A DNA stretch of 39,203 nucleotides from Flavobacteriales bacterium (GTDB taxonomy: Bacteria > Bacteroidota > Bacteroidia > Flavobacteriales_F > PHOS-HE28), in NCBI GenBank assembly GCA_020852835.1, contig JADZAC010000020.1:1-39203 (forward strand), written 5' to 3'. A program made the position numbers and the translations under genes. The notes under the pieces were generated by a model, which saw only the letters and a list, made by a program, of their open reading frames with translations, had not been told where the DNA came from and did not search any database. Below, piece by piece: positions 26,345 through 35,670 of this stretch; the first letter of the stretch is position 1, and each line of letters opens with the position of its first letter.

Positions 26345-27748
26345 ATGATCAAACTATTCACCCTCTTCAATCTCGCCGGCCTGCTGCTGTTCAACCTCCT
26401 CTTTTCCGGGGGGGTCAGCATATCACAGGACCTGCCCGCCCGGATGGACCCGGGCACTGAAGTACGCGTGACCGTGACGGTGAACAAGGAGCAGATCAGC
26501 GGCTTTGCCAAATTGCAGATCGACCTGCCCCCCGGTATGCGGGCCACGGCCATCGAAACGCGCGGCGCTTCCTTCACCTTCGCCGACGGCAAGGCCAAAT
26601 TCATCTGGATGGCCTTGCCCGCGCAACCCTCCTTCAAGGTGAGCTACACCTTGTCGGCAGATGCCGGCATCAATGGCTCCTTCCCGATCGGCGGACGCAT
26701 CTCCTACATTGAAGACAACGAGCGCAAAACCGCCGATATGCCCCCTTCCACGATCACCGTGGGCAACGCCGCTTTGGCCGCAGCCACGGCCCCCGCCGCC
26801 ACACCCGATGCCACGGCCGCCCCCGCTGAAGCCCAAGCGCCCGCCCCGGCCCCTGAAGCCGGTACGCCTGCGGATGTCGCCGCCTCCATCATTCCGGACG
26901 GGGCCGTGACCGATACCCCCGGCCTGCCCGCCAAACAAGGGCCGGGCCAGGTGGGCGGCAGCCGCACCATTACCCCGGTGAGCAACACCGAGGTGCTCGT
27001 GGAGGTCACCATCAACAAAGGCCTGCTGCGCGGCTTCGGCAAATTGCAGGAGAACCTGCCCGCAGGATTCACCGCCGTGGCCACCGCCAACGATGAAGCC
27101 ATCTTCAGCACGGGCGGCCGGATGGCCAAATTCGTATGGCTGAACCTGCCCTCGAAGAGCGAACTGAAAGTGGCCTACCGCCTGCTGGCACCCGCCGGTT
27201 CCGATGGCAGCTTCACCATCAACGGCGATTTCGGTTACTTGTTGAACGACCTTACCCAGCGCGCCGTGATCGGCAGCAGCACGTTCCAGCTGGACGCCCA
27301 AGCCGCCGTGGCCGTGGCCGCCCCTGCGGTGAAAGCCCCAGAACCCGAACCGGCCCAACCCGAACCTGCCGCCACGGCCACCGCGCAGCAAAAGGATCCG
27401 CAACCCGCCGCTGTCCACGAACCCGCCCCCAAGATCACCGCCGCCCTGGCACCGGAAACCGGTATCACCTACAAGGTACAGATCACCGCAGCACACCGCG
27501 AAGTGGGCAAACCCTACTTCGTACAGCGCCACCGCTTCAACGGCGACTTCAGCATCGAGCACCACGAGGGCTGGATCAAATACGTCACCGGCCGCTTCGA
27601 CCGCTACGGCAATGCCCGCGATCAGCGCCAAGCCTACATCGATGCCGGGCACAATTTCCCGGGCCCTTTCGTGACCGCCTATAACAATGGCGACCGGATC
27701 ACAGTACAAGAGGCCTTGATGATCGCCAAACAAAGCTCGGTGCAGTGA
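26345..27748 (+). CDS. Hypothetical exported protein with duplicated beta domain and SPOR-like C-terminus
   Basis: The 467-residue product has an N-terminal signal or anchor (FTLFNLAGLLLFNLLFSGGV). Two copies of a similar beta-rich domain follow, at about 35-135 (VRVTVTVNKEQISGFAKLQI then FIWMALPAQPSFKVSYTLSA) and about 210-320 (VLVEVTINKGLLRGFGKLQE then FVWLNLPSKSELKVAYRLLA). They are separated by Ala/Pro/Glu-rich linkers (about 140-200 and 325-370), typical of flexible periplasmic spacers. The C-terminal 90 residues (YKVQITAAHREVGKPYF… WIKYVTGRFDRYGNARDQRQ) look like a SPOR peptidoglycan-binding fold. I do not recognise the repeated domain. It is followed 26 nt later by a second SPOR-containing gene. 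Confidence 0.75.
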   Translation: MIKLFTLFNLAGLLLFNLLFSGGVSISQDLPARMDPGTEVRVTVTVNKEQISGFAKLQIDLPPGMRATAIETRGASFTFADGKAKFIWMALPAQPSFKVSYTLSADAGINGSFPIGGRISYIEDNERKTADMPPSTITVGNAALAAATAPAATPDATAAPAEAQAPAPAPEAGTPADVAASIIPDGAVTDTPGLPAKQGPGQVGGSRTITPVSNTEVLVEVTINKGLLRGFGKLQENLPAGFTAVATANDEAIFSTGGRMAKFVWLNLPSKSELKVAYRLLAPAGSDGSFTINGDFGYLLNDLTQRAVIGSSTFQLDAQAAVAVAAPAVKAPEPEPAQPEPAATATAQQKDPQPAAVHEPAPKITAALAPETGITYKVQITAAHREVGKPYFVQRHRFNGDFSIEHHEGWIKYVTGRFDRYGNARDQRQAYIDAGHNFPGPFVTAYNNGDRITVQEALMIAKQSSVQ

Positions 27749-27774
27749 ACTGAGCCGCACCCCACCGCCAACGG

Positions 27775-29856
27775 ATGCACGGGCCCGCCTTCTTCCGCTT
27801 CAGCCGCACCCTCGCGTTGGGTGCGGCTTTGGTGTTCGGCACCACCGCCAGCGTACAGGCCCAGCAGGACAGCAGCCGCATCCAGATCAAGCCCTCCTTC
27901 TCCCTGGGCACCGGCATGCTGGGCTTCTACGGCGACATCGGCCTGCGCAGCAAGGACTACAGCCCCTTGGTATCACGCATCGGCTACGAGCTCCGGGCCT
28001 CCTCCCCCATCAATGAGTGGTTGGAGGTAAGCCTCTTCGCCCTCCACGGACAGCTCAGTTCCAATGAACGCGGCATCGACCGCAACCTGAACTTTGAATC
28101 GCGCATCACCAGCGGCGGCGTACAGCTCTACTACAACTTCCACCAGCTGCTCAACCCGGGGCGGGTGGTGGAGCCGTGGGTGAGCATCGGCCTCGAAAGC
28201 TTGGAGTTCCTCAGCAAGACCGACCTGAAGGATGCCCAAGGGCGCTACTATCACTACTGGAGCGACGGCAGCATCCGCGACATCGCCGAGGATGCCGCCA
28301 ATGCCGCCGATGCCGTGGAGATCCAGCGGGACTACAGCTATGAGAGCGATGTGCGCGAATCCAACCTCGACGGATTCGGCAAGTACCGCGAGCAAAGCTG
28401 GGCCGTTCCCTTGGGCGTTGGCGCCCGCATGAACCTGGGCCATGGCTTCGATGCCCGCGTGGGCACCACCCTGCATTTCACCGCCACCGACCTGATCGAC
28501 GGGGTGACCGGCCAAAGCGTGGAGCAGCGCAAAGGAGACGGGGTTAACGACCGCTTCCTGTTCACTTCCTTCAGCGTGGGCTATGCCATCAGCCCCAAAG
28601 CCAAGAAGGACAAATTCAAGCCCACGCTCTCCCCCGAACAAATGGACGCCATTGCGCTCGAGGGGGATGAGGACGGCGATGGCGTGTTGGATTGGGCCGA
28701 CCGCTGCCCCCATACGCCCAGCGGCGTGGCCGTGGATGAAGCCGGTTGCCCGCTGGACGGCGACGGCGACGGCGTGCCCGACCATGAGGACGATGAGCCC
28801 GGCACCCTGCCCGGTGCACCGGTGGACCTGCGCGGGGTGACCCTCACCGATGATGATATCCTGCGCGGATACCTCAACTACAAGGATTCCGGCAACGTGA
28901 CCTTGGTGGCCAGCCGGGTGGAATCCTTCGGCCCGGTGGGCAAGCCCAAGGTGACCCGCCCGCCCATGCCCGCCAAGAGCACCTACGTGGTGAAGGTGGG
29001 GGCGCAGGTGGAAGGCATCTCCGAGGAAATGATCCAGCGCATCCTCAGCCTGCCCGACGTGCGCACCATGGTCCGCGGTGATACCACCTTCTACGTGGTG
29101 GGCAACTACCAAGGCCTGCCCGATGCCATCAAACGCCAACTGCAGCTCAAGGGCCAGGGTTTTGAAACCACCGTGATGATGGAACAGGACGGCAAACTGC
29201 TGGACCTGCCCGGTGGCGGCATCACCCCGCGGGAAGAAGAAGTGCTTACCAGCCTGGCACCGGCAGCCCCGGAAAAACCCGGGAAAAGCGTGGTGCGCGT
29301 GCAATTGGGCGCGTTCCGCCACCGCTTGTCGGAGAATATCTTCAAGGACATCAACGACCTGGTGACCCTCAAGGACAAGGACGGATTGACCCGCTACTAC
29401 ACGGGTTCCTTCGCGGACATCAATGAAGCGGCCAAGCACAAGGTGAACATGCTGCTCAACGGCTTCGAGGGCGCTTTCCTGGTGGCCTTCAAGGAGGGCA
29501 AGCGTGTTTCCATTGCCGAGGCCGGAGGCCAGCTCAGCGGACCCGAAGACCTTTCCAGCCTGCCCCTGGGCAGCGTGGACACAGAGCACCTCAAGTTCAA
29601 GGTGCAGGTGGGCACCTTTGCCGGCAACGTGCCCATGGAAACCATGAGCAAATACGTGGACCTGGGCAACGTAAAACCCGTGGCCGGAGCCAATGCCGTG
29701 CGCTACCTCTACGGCGAATACCCCACGCGCGCCGCAGCCGAACTGGCCCGCAAGGAGCTCCAGAACCTGGGCTTCAACGATGCCTTTGTAGTGGGCGACC
29801 TGAACGGGCGCATCATCCTCGCCGAGGATGCCGAACGGTTGCAACAGGGCCGTTGA
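27775..29856 (+). CDS. Outer-membrane protein with TSP type-3 repeats and SPOR-like modules
   Basis: The 693-residue product has a signal peptide (ALGAALVFGTTASVQAQQ) and an N-terminal beta-barrel-like region (about 30-285: IQIKPSFSLGTGMLGFYGDI, VQLYYNFHQLLNPG, FTSFSVGYAIS). Calcium-binding thrombospondin type-3 repeats follow (DEDGDGVLDWADRCPHTPSG and CPLDGDGDGVPDHEDDEPG, about 300-345). Three SPOR-like segments come last (YVVKVGAQVEGISEEM; VVRVQLGAFRHRLSENIF; FKVQVGTFAGNVPMETM), each with YYTG/YLYGEYPT-type second halves. It may tie the outer membrane to peptidoglycan as OmpA-type proteins do, but there is no OmpA domain. It probably forms an operon with the preceding gene. Confidence 0.78.
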   Translation: MHGPAFFRFSRTLALGAALVFGTTASVQAQQDSSRIQIKPSFSLGTGMLGFYGDIGLRSKDYSPLVSRIGYELRASSPINEWLEVSLFALHGQLSSNERGIDRNLNFESRITSGGVQLYYNFHQLLNPGRVVEPWVSIGLESLEFLSKTDLKDAQGRYYHYWSDGSIRDIAEDAANAADAVEIQRDYSYESDVRESNLDGFGKYREQSWAVPLGVGARMNLGHGFDARVGTTLHFTATDLIDGVTGQSVEQRKGDGVNDRFLFTSFSVGYAISPKAKKDKFKPTLSPEQMDAIALEGDEDGDGVLDWADRCPHTPSGVAVDEAGCPLDGDGDGVPDHEDDEPGTLPGAPVDLRGVTLTDDDILRGYLNYKDSGNVTLVASRVESFGPVGKPKVTRPPMPAKSTYVVKVGAQVEGISEEMIQRILSLPDVRTMVRGDTTFYVVGNYQGLPDAIKRQLQLKGQGFETTVMMEQDGKLLDLPGGGITPREEEVLTSLAPAAPEKPGKSVVRVQLGAFRHRLSENIFKDINDLVTLKDKDGLTRYYTGSFADINEAAKHKVNMLLNGFEGAFLVAFKEGKRVSIAEAGGQLSGPEDLSSLPLGSVDTEHLKFKVQVGTFAGNVPMETMSKYVDLGNVKPVAGANAVRYLYGEYPTRAAAELARKELQNLGFNDAFVVGDLNGRIILAEDAERLQQGR

Positions 29857-30045
29857 GCAAGAAGCAAGCCTGCCGGCCCCGCTCCCGGGCCATCCCATGG
29901 GGCGCGCATGGCCGCGAACTCCGGATCGCCGCCCTTTCTGCCCGGAGCGCAAACCCTTCCGGTGAACAGGTGTTGAACGGCGAAGTGCGGCACGGGCCCG
30001 GATCAAGGGCCAATGCAGTCCATATCCCGTTGCGGCACCTCCTGT

Positions 30046-30053
30046 TATTTTAC
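30046..30053 (+). promoter_or_regulatory. Weak -7 promoter element of the macroglobulin gene
   Basis: TATTTTAC keeps TAnnTT but not the final TG. It lies 19 nt before the ATG at 30073 in a 216-bp gap that holds nothing else I recognise. Confidence 0.25.
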
Positions 30054-30072
30054 AGGCCTGATCCACCCAAGC

Positions 30073-33000
30073 ATGTACCGTACCCTGCGTTCCATTCCGC
30101 TGTTGGCCTTGCTCTCCCTGCTCGCATGTACGCAGCGCAACACCGGCGAGCGCCCCGGCGATGCCTTCATCCCCTATGTAAAGGCTTTCACTTCCGGCCA
30201 CATTTCCGCGCGCTCCCCGGTGCGCGTGCGCATCGCGGAGGGCCTCACCCTGAAGGACACCGGCCATGCCGCGCTGCAAGGCTTGTTCTCCCTGAGCCCT
30301 TCCGCCGAAGGCACCGTGGACTGGATGGACGACCGCACATTGGCCTTTACGCCGGCCAAGCGCTTTGAACAGAACACGGAGTACACCGTGACCTTCCGCC
30401 TCGGCAAGCTCACCGAAGTGCCCGACCAACTGAAGGACTTCAAATTCTCCTTCACCACGTTCGCGCAGCAGATCGACCTGCGGGTGGAGGACTTCGTGCC
30501 CGTCAGCCCTGCGGACCTCACCTGGCAACGCGTGGTGGTGGGCGTGTTCACCAGCGATGACGCCACCGGCCAAGACCTGGAAGGCGGCGTGAAAGCCACG
30601 CAGGACGGGCGCCTGCTGAAGATGACCTGGGAACACGAACCCGGCGGCACGCTGCACCGCGCCGTGGCCGACAGCGTGCTGCGGGGCGCCAAGGCCAGCA
30701 CCGTCGAATTCACCTGGGATGCCGGCCGCATCGGAGGCAAGGGATCCGGCAGCCAAACCTTCCACGTGCCCGCCATCGGCGACTTCAGCCTCATCTCCTC
30801 CTCCACTTCCACCGAGGGCGAACAGTGCGCCACGCTCCTCTTCAGCGACCCGCTGGATCCCGCGCAGGACCTCAGCGGCTTGGCGGGCATTGCCGGCGCG
30901 GACAAGGTGCGCCTGGCAGCTACCGGCAACAAGCTCCTGCTCTACCCGGAGCAGCGCCTCACCGGCGACCAAAGCGCCTTCGTGGCCGCGGGCCTCAAGA
31001 ACATCAACGGCTTTGCCCTCGGCAAGGACCTCACCGTGGACCTGCTCTTCGAGGAAGTGAAGCCCAATGTGCGCGCGGTGGGCAACGGCACCATCCTGCC
31101 AAGCACCGACGGCCTGCTCTTCCCCTTCGATGCAGTGAACCTCAATGCAGTGGATGTGCGCATTGTGCGCATTTATGAGGACAACATCCCGCAATTCCTG
31201 CAAGTGAACAACCTCGACGGCGAACGCGAACTCGCCCGCACCGGCCGCTTGGTGCTGAAGCGCACCGTGCCGCTCAACGCCAAGGAGGCCGCGCGGCCCG
31301 GGGCATGGAACCGCTACTACCTCGACCTGGACAAATTGATCAAGGCCGAACCCGGCGCCATCTACCGCATCCTCATCGGCTTCCGCCAGGCATACAGCAC
31401 CTACCCCTGCGGAAAGGCACCCGCCCCAGCGCCCTTGGTGGAGCAAGAGCCGGAACCAACGGATGAGGCGCAATGGGACGAGCCGGAGCAGTACTACTAC
31501 AACGACTACTACTACGAGGAATACGATGAGGGCGAATACAACTGGAACGACCGTGGAAACCCCTGCACCGCCAGCTACTTCCGCGACAAGGGCAGCGTGT
31601 TGCAGCGCAACATCCTCGCCTCCGACCTGGGAATGATCGCCAAGCGCGCGAACGACGGATCCCTGCTGATCGCCGTGAGCGACCTGCGCACCACGGAACC
31701 CGTGAAGGGCGTGGAGATCAAGGTACTGGACCTGCAACAGCGCGCCATGGCCACGGTAACCACCGAACGCGACGGCATGGCCATGGTAACCTCCACGGCG
31801 CACAAGCCGTTCCTGCTGGTGGCCTCCAAGGGCCCGCAGCGCGGCTACCTGAAACTGGACGACGGCAGCGCGCTCAGCGTAAGCAACTTCGACGTGGGCG
31901 GGGAACAAGTGGACAAGGGCGTCAAGGGTTTCCTCTATGGCGAGCGCGGCGTGTGGCGGCCGGGGGATCCGCTCTACCTCACCTTCATTCTGCACAAAGC
32001 GCAACAGGCGTTGCCCAAGGACATTCCGGTGACGCTCGAACTCAGCGATCCCCAAGGCCGCCTGGACCAGCGCATGGTGCGCACCAGCGGCGTGGACGGC
32101 ACCTACTCCTTCCACTGCTCCACTTCCGCGGATGCGCCCACGGGCGTGTGGGGTGCGCGCGTCACCGTGGGCGGCACTTCCTTTTACAAGCCGCTGCGCA
32201 TTGAAACCGTGAAGCCCAACCGCCTGAAGATCCTGCTGGACCTCGGCGGCGACAAACGTTTTACCGGTGATGGAAAACCCGTGCAGCTGCAGGGGAACTG
32301 GCTGCACGGCGCCCCCGCCAGCGGCCTGAAGGCCCGTGTCTCGGCCACCATCACGCGGTCCAGCGCCGAGTTTGCCGGGTATACGAAGTACACCTTCAAC
32401 GACCTGCGCAACGACCTGAGCACGGAGGAAATGCCCTTGTTCGACGGCACGCTGGACGCCAACGGCCACGCCTCCTTCCCCTTTACGCCGGACCTGAACG
32501 CCAATGCCCCCGCAGCCGTGCGGGCCAACGTGGTCACGCGCATCTTCGAGGCCGGCGGCGATGCCAGCATGGACCGCACGGACCTGCTCTACTACCCCTA
32601 CACCAGCTATGCCGGGCTGCTGCCCGCCGAGCCTTCAAGCGAATGGGGCGGCTACTTCACCGACACCACTTACGCCTTCGGGGCCGTGGCCGTGGCGCCC
32701 GAGGGCAAGCCCCTCGCGAAGCACACGCTGAAAGTGCAGGTGGTAAAGCTGGGCTCAAACTGGTGGTGGAGCGGTGACATGGACGATCCCGCCAACTACA
32801 TGTCCGCGCCCAGCACCCGCGTGCTGAAGGAGGAAGAGATCACCACCGATGCCCAAGGCAAGGCCCGCTTCAACTTCCGCGTGGACCGCCCGTTGTGGGG
32901 CGTCTTTCTCGTGCGGCTCAGCGACCCGGCCAGCGGCCACGTGGCCGCAACGGAACTGTATGTGGACTGGCCCGGCTACGGCGGACGCAGCCGCCGCGAA

Positions 33001-35670
33001 AATGGCAAGGCCGCAGCCATGCTCACCTTCAACACGGACAAGGCGAAATACGCCGTGGGCGACCCATGCACGCTCACCATCCCCAGCTCCGGAAAGGGCC
33101 GGGCACTGGTGAGCCTGGAAAGCGGCAGCCGCATCCTCCAAGCCAACTGGATCGAGCTCAAGGAGAAAGAAACCAAATACAGCTTCGCCATCACCAAGGA
33201 CATGGTGCCGAACATCTACGCGCACGTCACCCTGGTGCAGCCGCACGCGCTCACCGCCCCGGCCGACAGCAGTGGCGGCAATGCCGGCAATGACCTGCCC
33301 ATCCGCATGTACGGCGTGGTCCCCGTAATGGTGGAAGATGCGGCCACGCACCTTTCCCCGATCATCGGTACCGCCGCGGAATTCAAGACCGACAAGCCCT
33401 TCACGGTGGAGGTGGCCGAGAAGGACGGCAAGGCCATGACCTACACCTTGGCCATCGTGGATGAAGGTTTGCTGGACCTCACCCGTTTCAAAACGCCCGA
33501 CCCATGGGGCTACTTCCTGGCGCGCGAAGCGCTGGGCGTGCGCACCTGGGACCTGTACGACCAGGTGATCGGCGCCTTCGGGCAGCGGCTGCGCCGCGTG
33601 CTTGCGCTCGGCGGCAGCGACCAGGTCGACCCCGCCGCAGCGGCCAAGGCGCAACGCTTCAAGCCGGTGGTGCATTTCGTGGGCCCGTTCAAGCTGGCCA
33701 AGGGCGCCAAGGCAAAGCACACCTTCACCATCAGCAACTACGTGGGCAGCGTGCGCGTGATGGTGGTGGCTAACAACCCCGGCGGAGCCTACGGCAGCGC
33801 GGAGAAGGCGGTGCCCGTGCGCAACCCGTTGATGCTGCTGGCCACCCTGCCGCGCGTGGCCGGCCCCGGCGAAACCGTGGACCTGCCCGTCACCGTGTTT
33901 GCCATGGACCCCAAGGTGAAAAACGTGCGGCTCAAGCTTGCCGCCAACGAACTCTTCAACGTGGTAGGCGGGTTGGAACAGGCGCTCACCTTCACCAAAA
34001 CCGGCGAACAGACCGTCACCTTCCGTGTAACGCTGAAAGACCGCATCGGCGTGGGCAAGGTGACACTGACCGCCGAAGGTGCCGGTGAAAAGGCCGCACA
34101 AAGCATCGAGATCGACGTGCGCCAAGCCGGCCAGCCGGAAACGAACGTCACCGAAACCGTGGTGGAGCCCGGCGCCAAATGGGAAGGCGCCCCGGAAGCC
34201 ATCGGCATCGCCGGCACCAACAGCGCCTACCTCGAATTGAGCACCCTGCCACCGGTGGACATGGGCCGCCGCCTGCAATACCTCATCGACTACCCGCACG
34301 GCTGCCTGGAGCAGACCACCAGCAAGGCGTTCCCGCAGCTCTTCCTGGCAGATGTGATGGACATGAGCGACGCAGGGCGTGACGAGATGCGCCGCAACGT
34401 GCAGGCCGGCCTGGGCAAGCTGAAGCAATTCCAAGTGGCGGGCGGCGGGTTCAGCTACTGGCCCGGCAACCGCGACGCCGATGATTGGAGCTCCACCTAC
34501 GCGGGACACTTTATGGTGGAAGCCGAACGCATGGGTTTCACGGCCCCGCCGGGGGTGAAGGATACTTGGCTCACCTTTATGCGCAACCAGGCGCGCAACT
34601 GGGCGCCCGGCGAACGCGATACGTGGAGCCGCGCCAGCAGTGAACTGGCCCAGGCCTACCGCCTTTACGTGCTGGCACTGAACAACACGGCCGAAGCCGG
34701 GGCCATGAACCGGTTGCGCACCACACCAGGCATCTCCGCGCAGTCGCGCTGGATGCTCGCCGCAGCCTACGCCCTCAACAACCGCAACGACGTGGCCCGC
34801 GAGATCGCCAAGAACCTCACCACCAGCGTGCAGCCCTACCGCGAATTGGGCTGGACCTACGGCAGCGGCCTGCGCGACCAGGCCGTGATCGCAGAGGCCC
34901 TGATGCGCATGGACGACAAGGCCGCAGCGGCGGGCGTGGTGCGCGACATCTCCGCGAAGCTCAGCAGCGGCGAATGGTACAGCACCCAAAGCACCGCCTG
35001 GGGCCTGCTCGCCGTGAGCCGGTTCGCCGCCGGACAAGACCTGGACAAGACCATGCACTTCACCTCCATGGTGAACGGTAAAACGGAAAACCGCGTAAGT
35101 GCAAAAGCCATCGTGCGCCTGGACCTCCCCGCCCCCAACGGCCAGCGCAAGATCTCCATCGCCAACACCGGCAAGAACCTGATCTACCTGCGCCTGGTGC
35201 GCACCGGCACCCCCTTGGCCGGGCAGGAAACGCCCGCCAGCCAAGGCCTGGCCATGGAAGTATCCTACCGCACCATGGACGGCAACGCGATCGATCCCGC
35301 CACGCTGGACCAAGGCACCGACTTCCAGGCCGTGGTAACGGTGCGCAACCCCGGCACGCGCGGCAACTACCAGGAACTGGCCTTGACGCAAGTGTTCCCC
35401 AGTGGCTGGGAGATCCGCAACAGCCGCCTGGAGGGCACCGGGAACGCCATCGTAAACGGTCCCTACAACTACCAGGACATCCGCGACGACCGCGTGCTCA
35501 CCTATTTCAACCTTGCCGCCGGCGAAGCCGTGACCTACCGCGTGCTGCTCAACGCCGCCTACACCGGCCGCTTCCATTTGCCCGGCACCACCTGCTCCGC
35601 GATGTACGACAACACGGTGAACGCCCGCAACGGTGGCCAATGGGTGGAGGTAAGGGCTCCCGGGCGGTAG
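30073..35670 (+). CDS. Bacterial alpha-2-macroglobulin lipoprotein
   Basis: The 1865-residue product is a lipoprotein (LLALLSLLACTQ, Cys19). It has MG-type beta domains, a bait-region middle part, and the thioester motif CLEQ at 1411-1414 within YPHGCLEQTTSKAFPQLF, followed by the alpha/alpha thioester domain (GGGFSYWPGNRDADDW) and a receptor-binding-like end (YDNTVNARNGGQW). Such proteins trap attacking proteases covalently in the periplasm. A Tyr/acidic insertion (about 455-500, with EQYYYNDYYYEEYDEGEYNW) is unusual. The ATG at 30073 gives the lipobox; the in-frame ATG at 30013 would bury it. The usual partner penicillin-binding protein 1C gene does not follow; instead an RHS fragment begins inside the last codons. 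Confidence 0.93.
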   Translation: MYRTLRSIPLLALLSLLACTQRNTGERPGDAFIPYVKAFTSGHISARSPVRVRIAEGLTLKDTGHAALQGLFSLSPSAEGTVDWMDDRTLAFTPAKRFEQNTEYTVTFRLGKLTEVPDQLKDFKFSFTTFAQQIDLRVEDFVPVSPADLTWQRVVVGVFTSDDATGQDLEGGVKATQDGRLLKMTWEHEPGGTLHRAVADSVLRGAKASTVEFTWDAGRIGGKGSGSQTFHVPAIGDFSLISSSTSTEGEQCATLLFSDPLDPAQDLSGLAGIAGADKVRLAATGNKLLLYPEQRLTGDQSAFVAAGLKNINGFALGKDLTVDLLFEEVKPNVRAVGNGTILPSTDGLLFPFDAVNLNAVDVRIVRIYEDNIPQFLQVNNLDGERELARTGRLVLKRTVPLNAKEAARPGAWNRYYLDLDKLIKAEPGAIYRILIGFRQAYSTYPCGKAPAPAPLVEQEPEPTDEAQWDEPEQYYYNDYYYEEYDEGEYNWNDRGNPCTASYFRDKGSVLQRNILASDLGMIAKRANDGSLLIAVSDLRTTEPVKGVEIKVLDLQQRAMATVTTERDGMAMVTSTAHKPFLLVASKGPQRGYLKLDDGSALSVSNFDVGGEQVDKGVKGFLYGERGVWRPGDPLYLTFILHKAQQALPKDIPVTLELSDPQGRLDQRMVRTSGVDGTYSFHCSTSADAPTGVWGARVTVGGTSFYKPLRIETVKPNRLKILLDLGGDKRFTGDGKPVQLQGNWLHGAPASGLKARVSATITRSSAEFAGYTKYTFNDLRNDLSTEEMPLFDGTLDANGHASFPFTPDLNANAPAAVRANVVTRIFEAGGDASMDRTDLLYYPYTSYAGLLPAEPSSEWGGYFTDTTYAFGAVAVAPEGKPLAKHTLKVQVVKLGSNWWWSGDMDDPANYMSAPSTRVLKEEEITTDAQGKARFNFRVDRPLWGVFLVRLSDPASGHVAATELYVDWPGYGGRSRRENGKAAAMLTFNTDKAKYAVGDPCTLTIPSSGKGRALVSLESGSRILQANWIELKEKETKYSFAITKDMVPNIYAHVTLVQPHALTAPADSSGGNAGNDLPIRMYGVVPVMVEDAATHLSPIIGTAAEFKTDKPFTVEVAEKDGKAMTYTLAIVDEGLLDLTRFKTPDPWGYFLAREALGVRTWDLYDQVIGAFGQRLRRVLALGGSDQVDPAAAAKAQRFKPVVHFVGPFKLAKGAKAKHTFTISNYVGSVRVMVVANNPGGAYGSAEKAVPVRNPLMLLATLPRVAGPGETVDLPVTVFAMDPKVKNVRLKLAANELFNVVGGLEQALTFTKTGEQTVTFRVTLKDRIGVGKVTLTAEGAGEKAAQSIEIDVRQAGQPETNVTETVVEPGAKWEGAPEAIGIAGTNSAYLELSTLPPVDMGRRLQYLIDYPHGCLEQTTSKAFPQLFLADVMDMSDAGRDEMRRNVQAGLGKLKQFQVAGGGFSYWPGNRDADDWSSTYAGHFMVEAERMGFTAPPGVKDTWLTFMRNQARNWAPGERDTWSRASSELAQAYRLYVLALNNTAEAGAMNRLRTTPGISAQSRWMLAAAYALNNRNDVAREIAKNLTTSVQPYRELGWTYGSGLRDQAVIAEALMRMDDKAAAAGVVRDISAKLSSGEWYSTQSTAWGLLAVSRFAAGQDLDKTMHFTSMVNGKTENRVSAKAIVRLDLPAPNGQRKISIANTGKNLIYLRLVRTGTPLAGQETPASQGLAMEVSYRTMDGNAIDPATLDQGTDFQAVVTVRNPGTRGNYQELALTQVFPSGWEIRNSRLEGTGNAIVNGPYNYQDIRDDRVLTYFNLAAGEAVTYRVLLNAAYTGRFHLPGTTCSAMYDNTVNARNGGQWVEVRAPGR

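Noticed and set aside
29857-30045. Possible gene in the gap before the macroglobulin gene
   Set aside because: Open frames here have no start with a plausible product; nothing supportable was seen.
30013-30072. Upstream ATG for the macroglobulin gene
   Set aside because: It would bury the lipoprotein signal peptide that begins at 30073.
27973-32469. A 1498-codon open frame on the minus strand
   Set aside because: It runs antisense across two well-supported genes, is His/Gly/Ala/Val-rich as expected for the complement of GC-rich coding DNA, and shows no domain.
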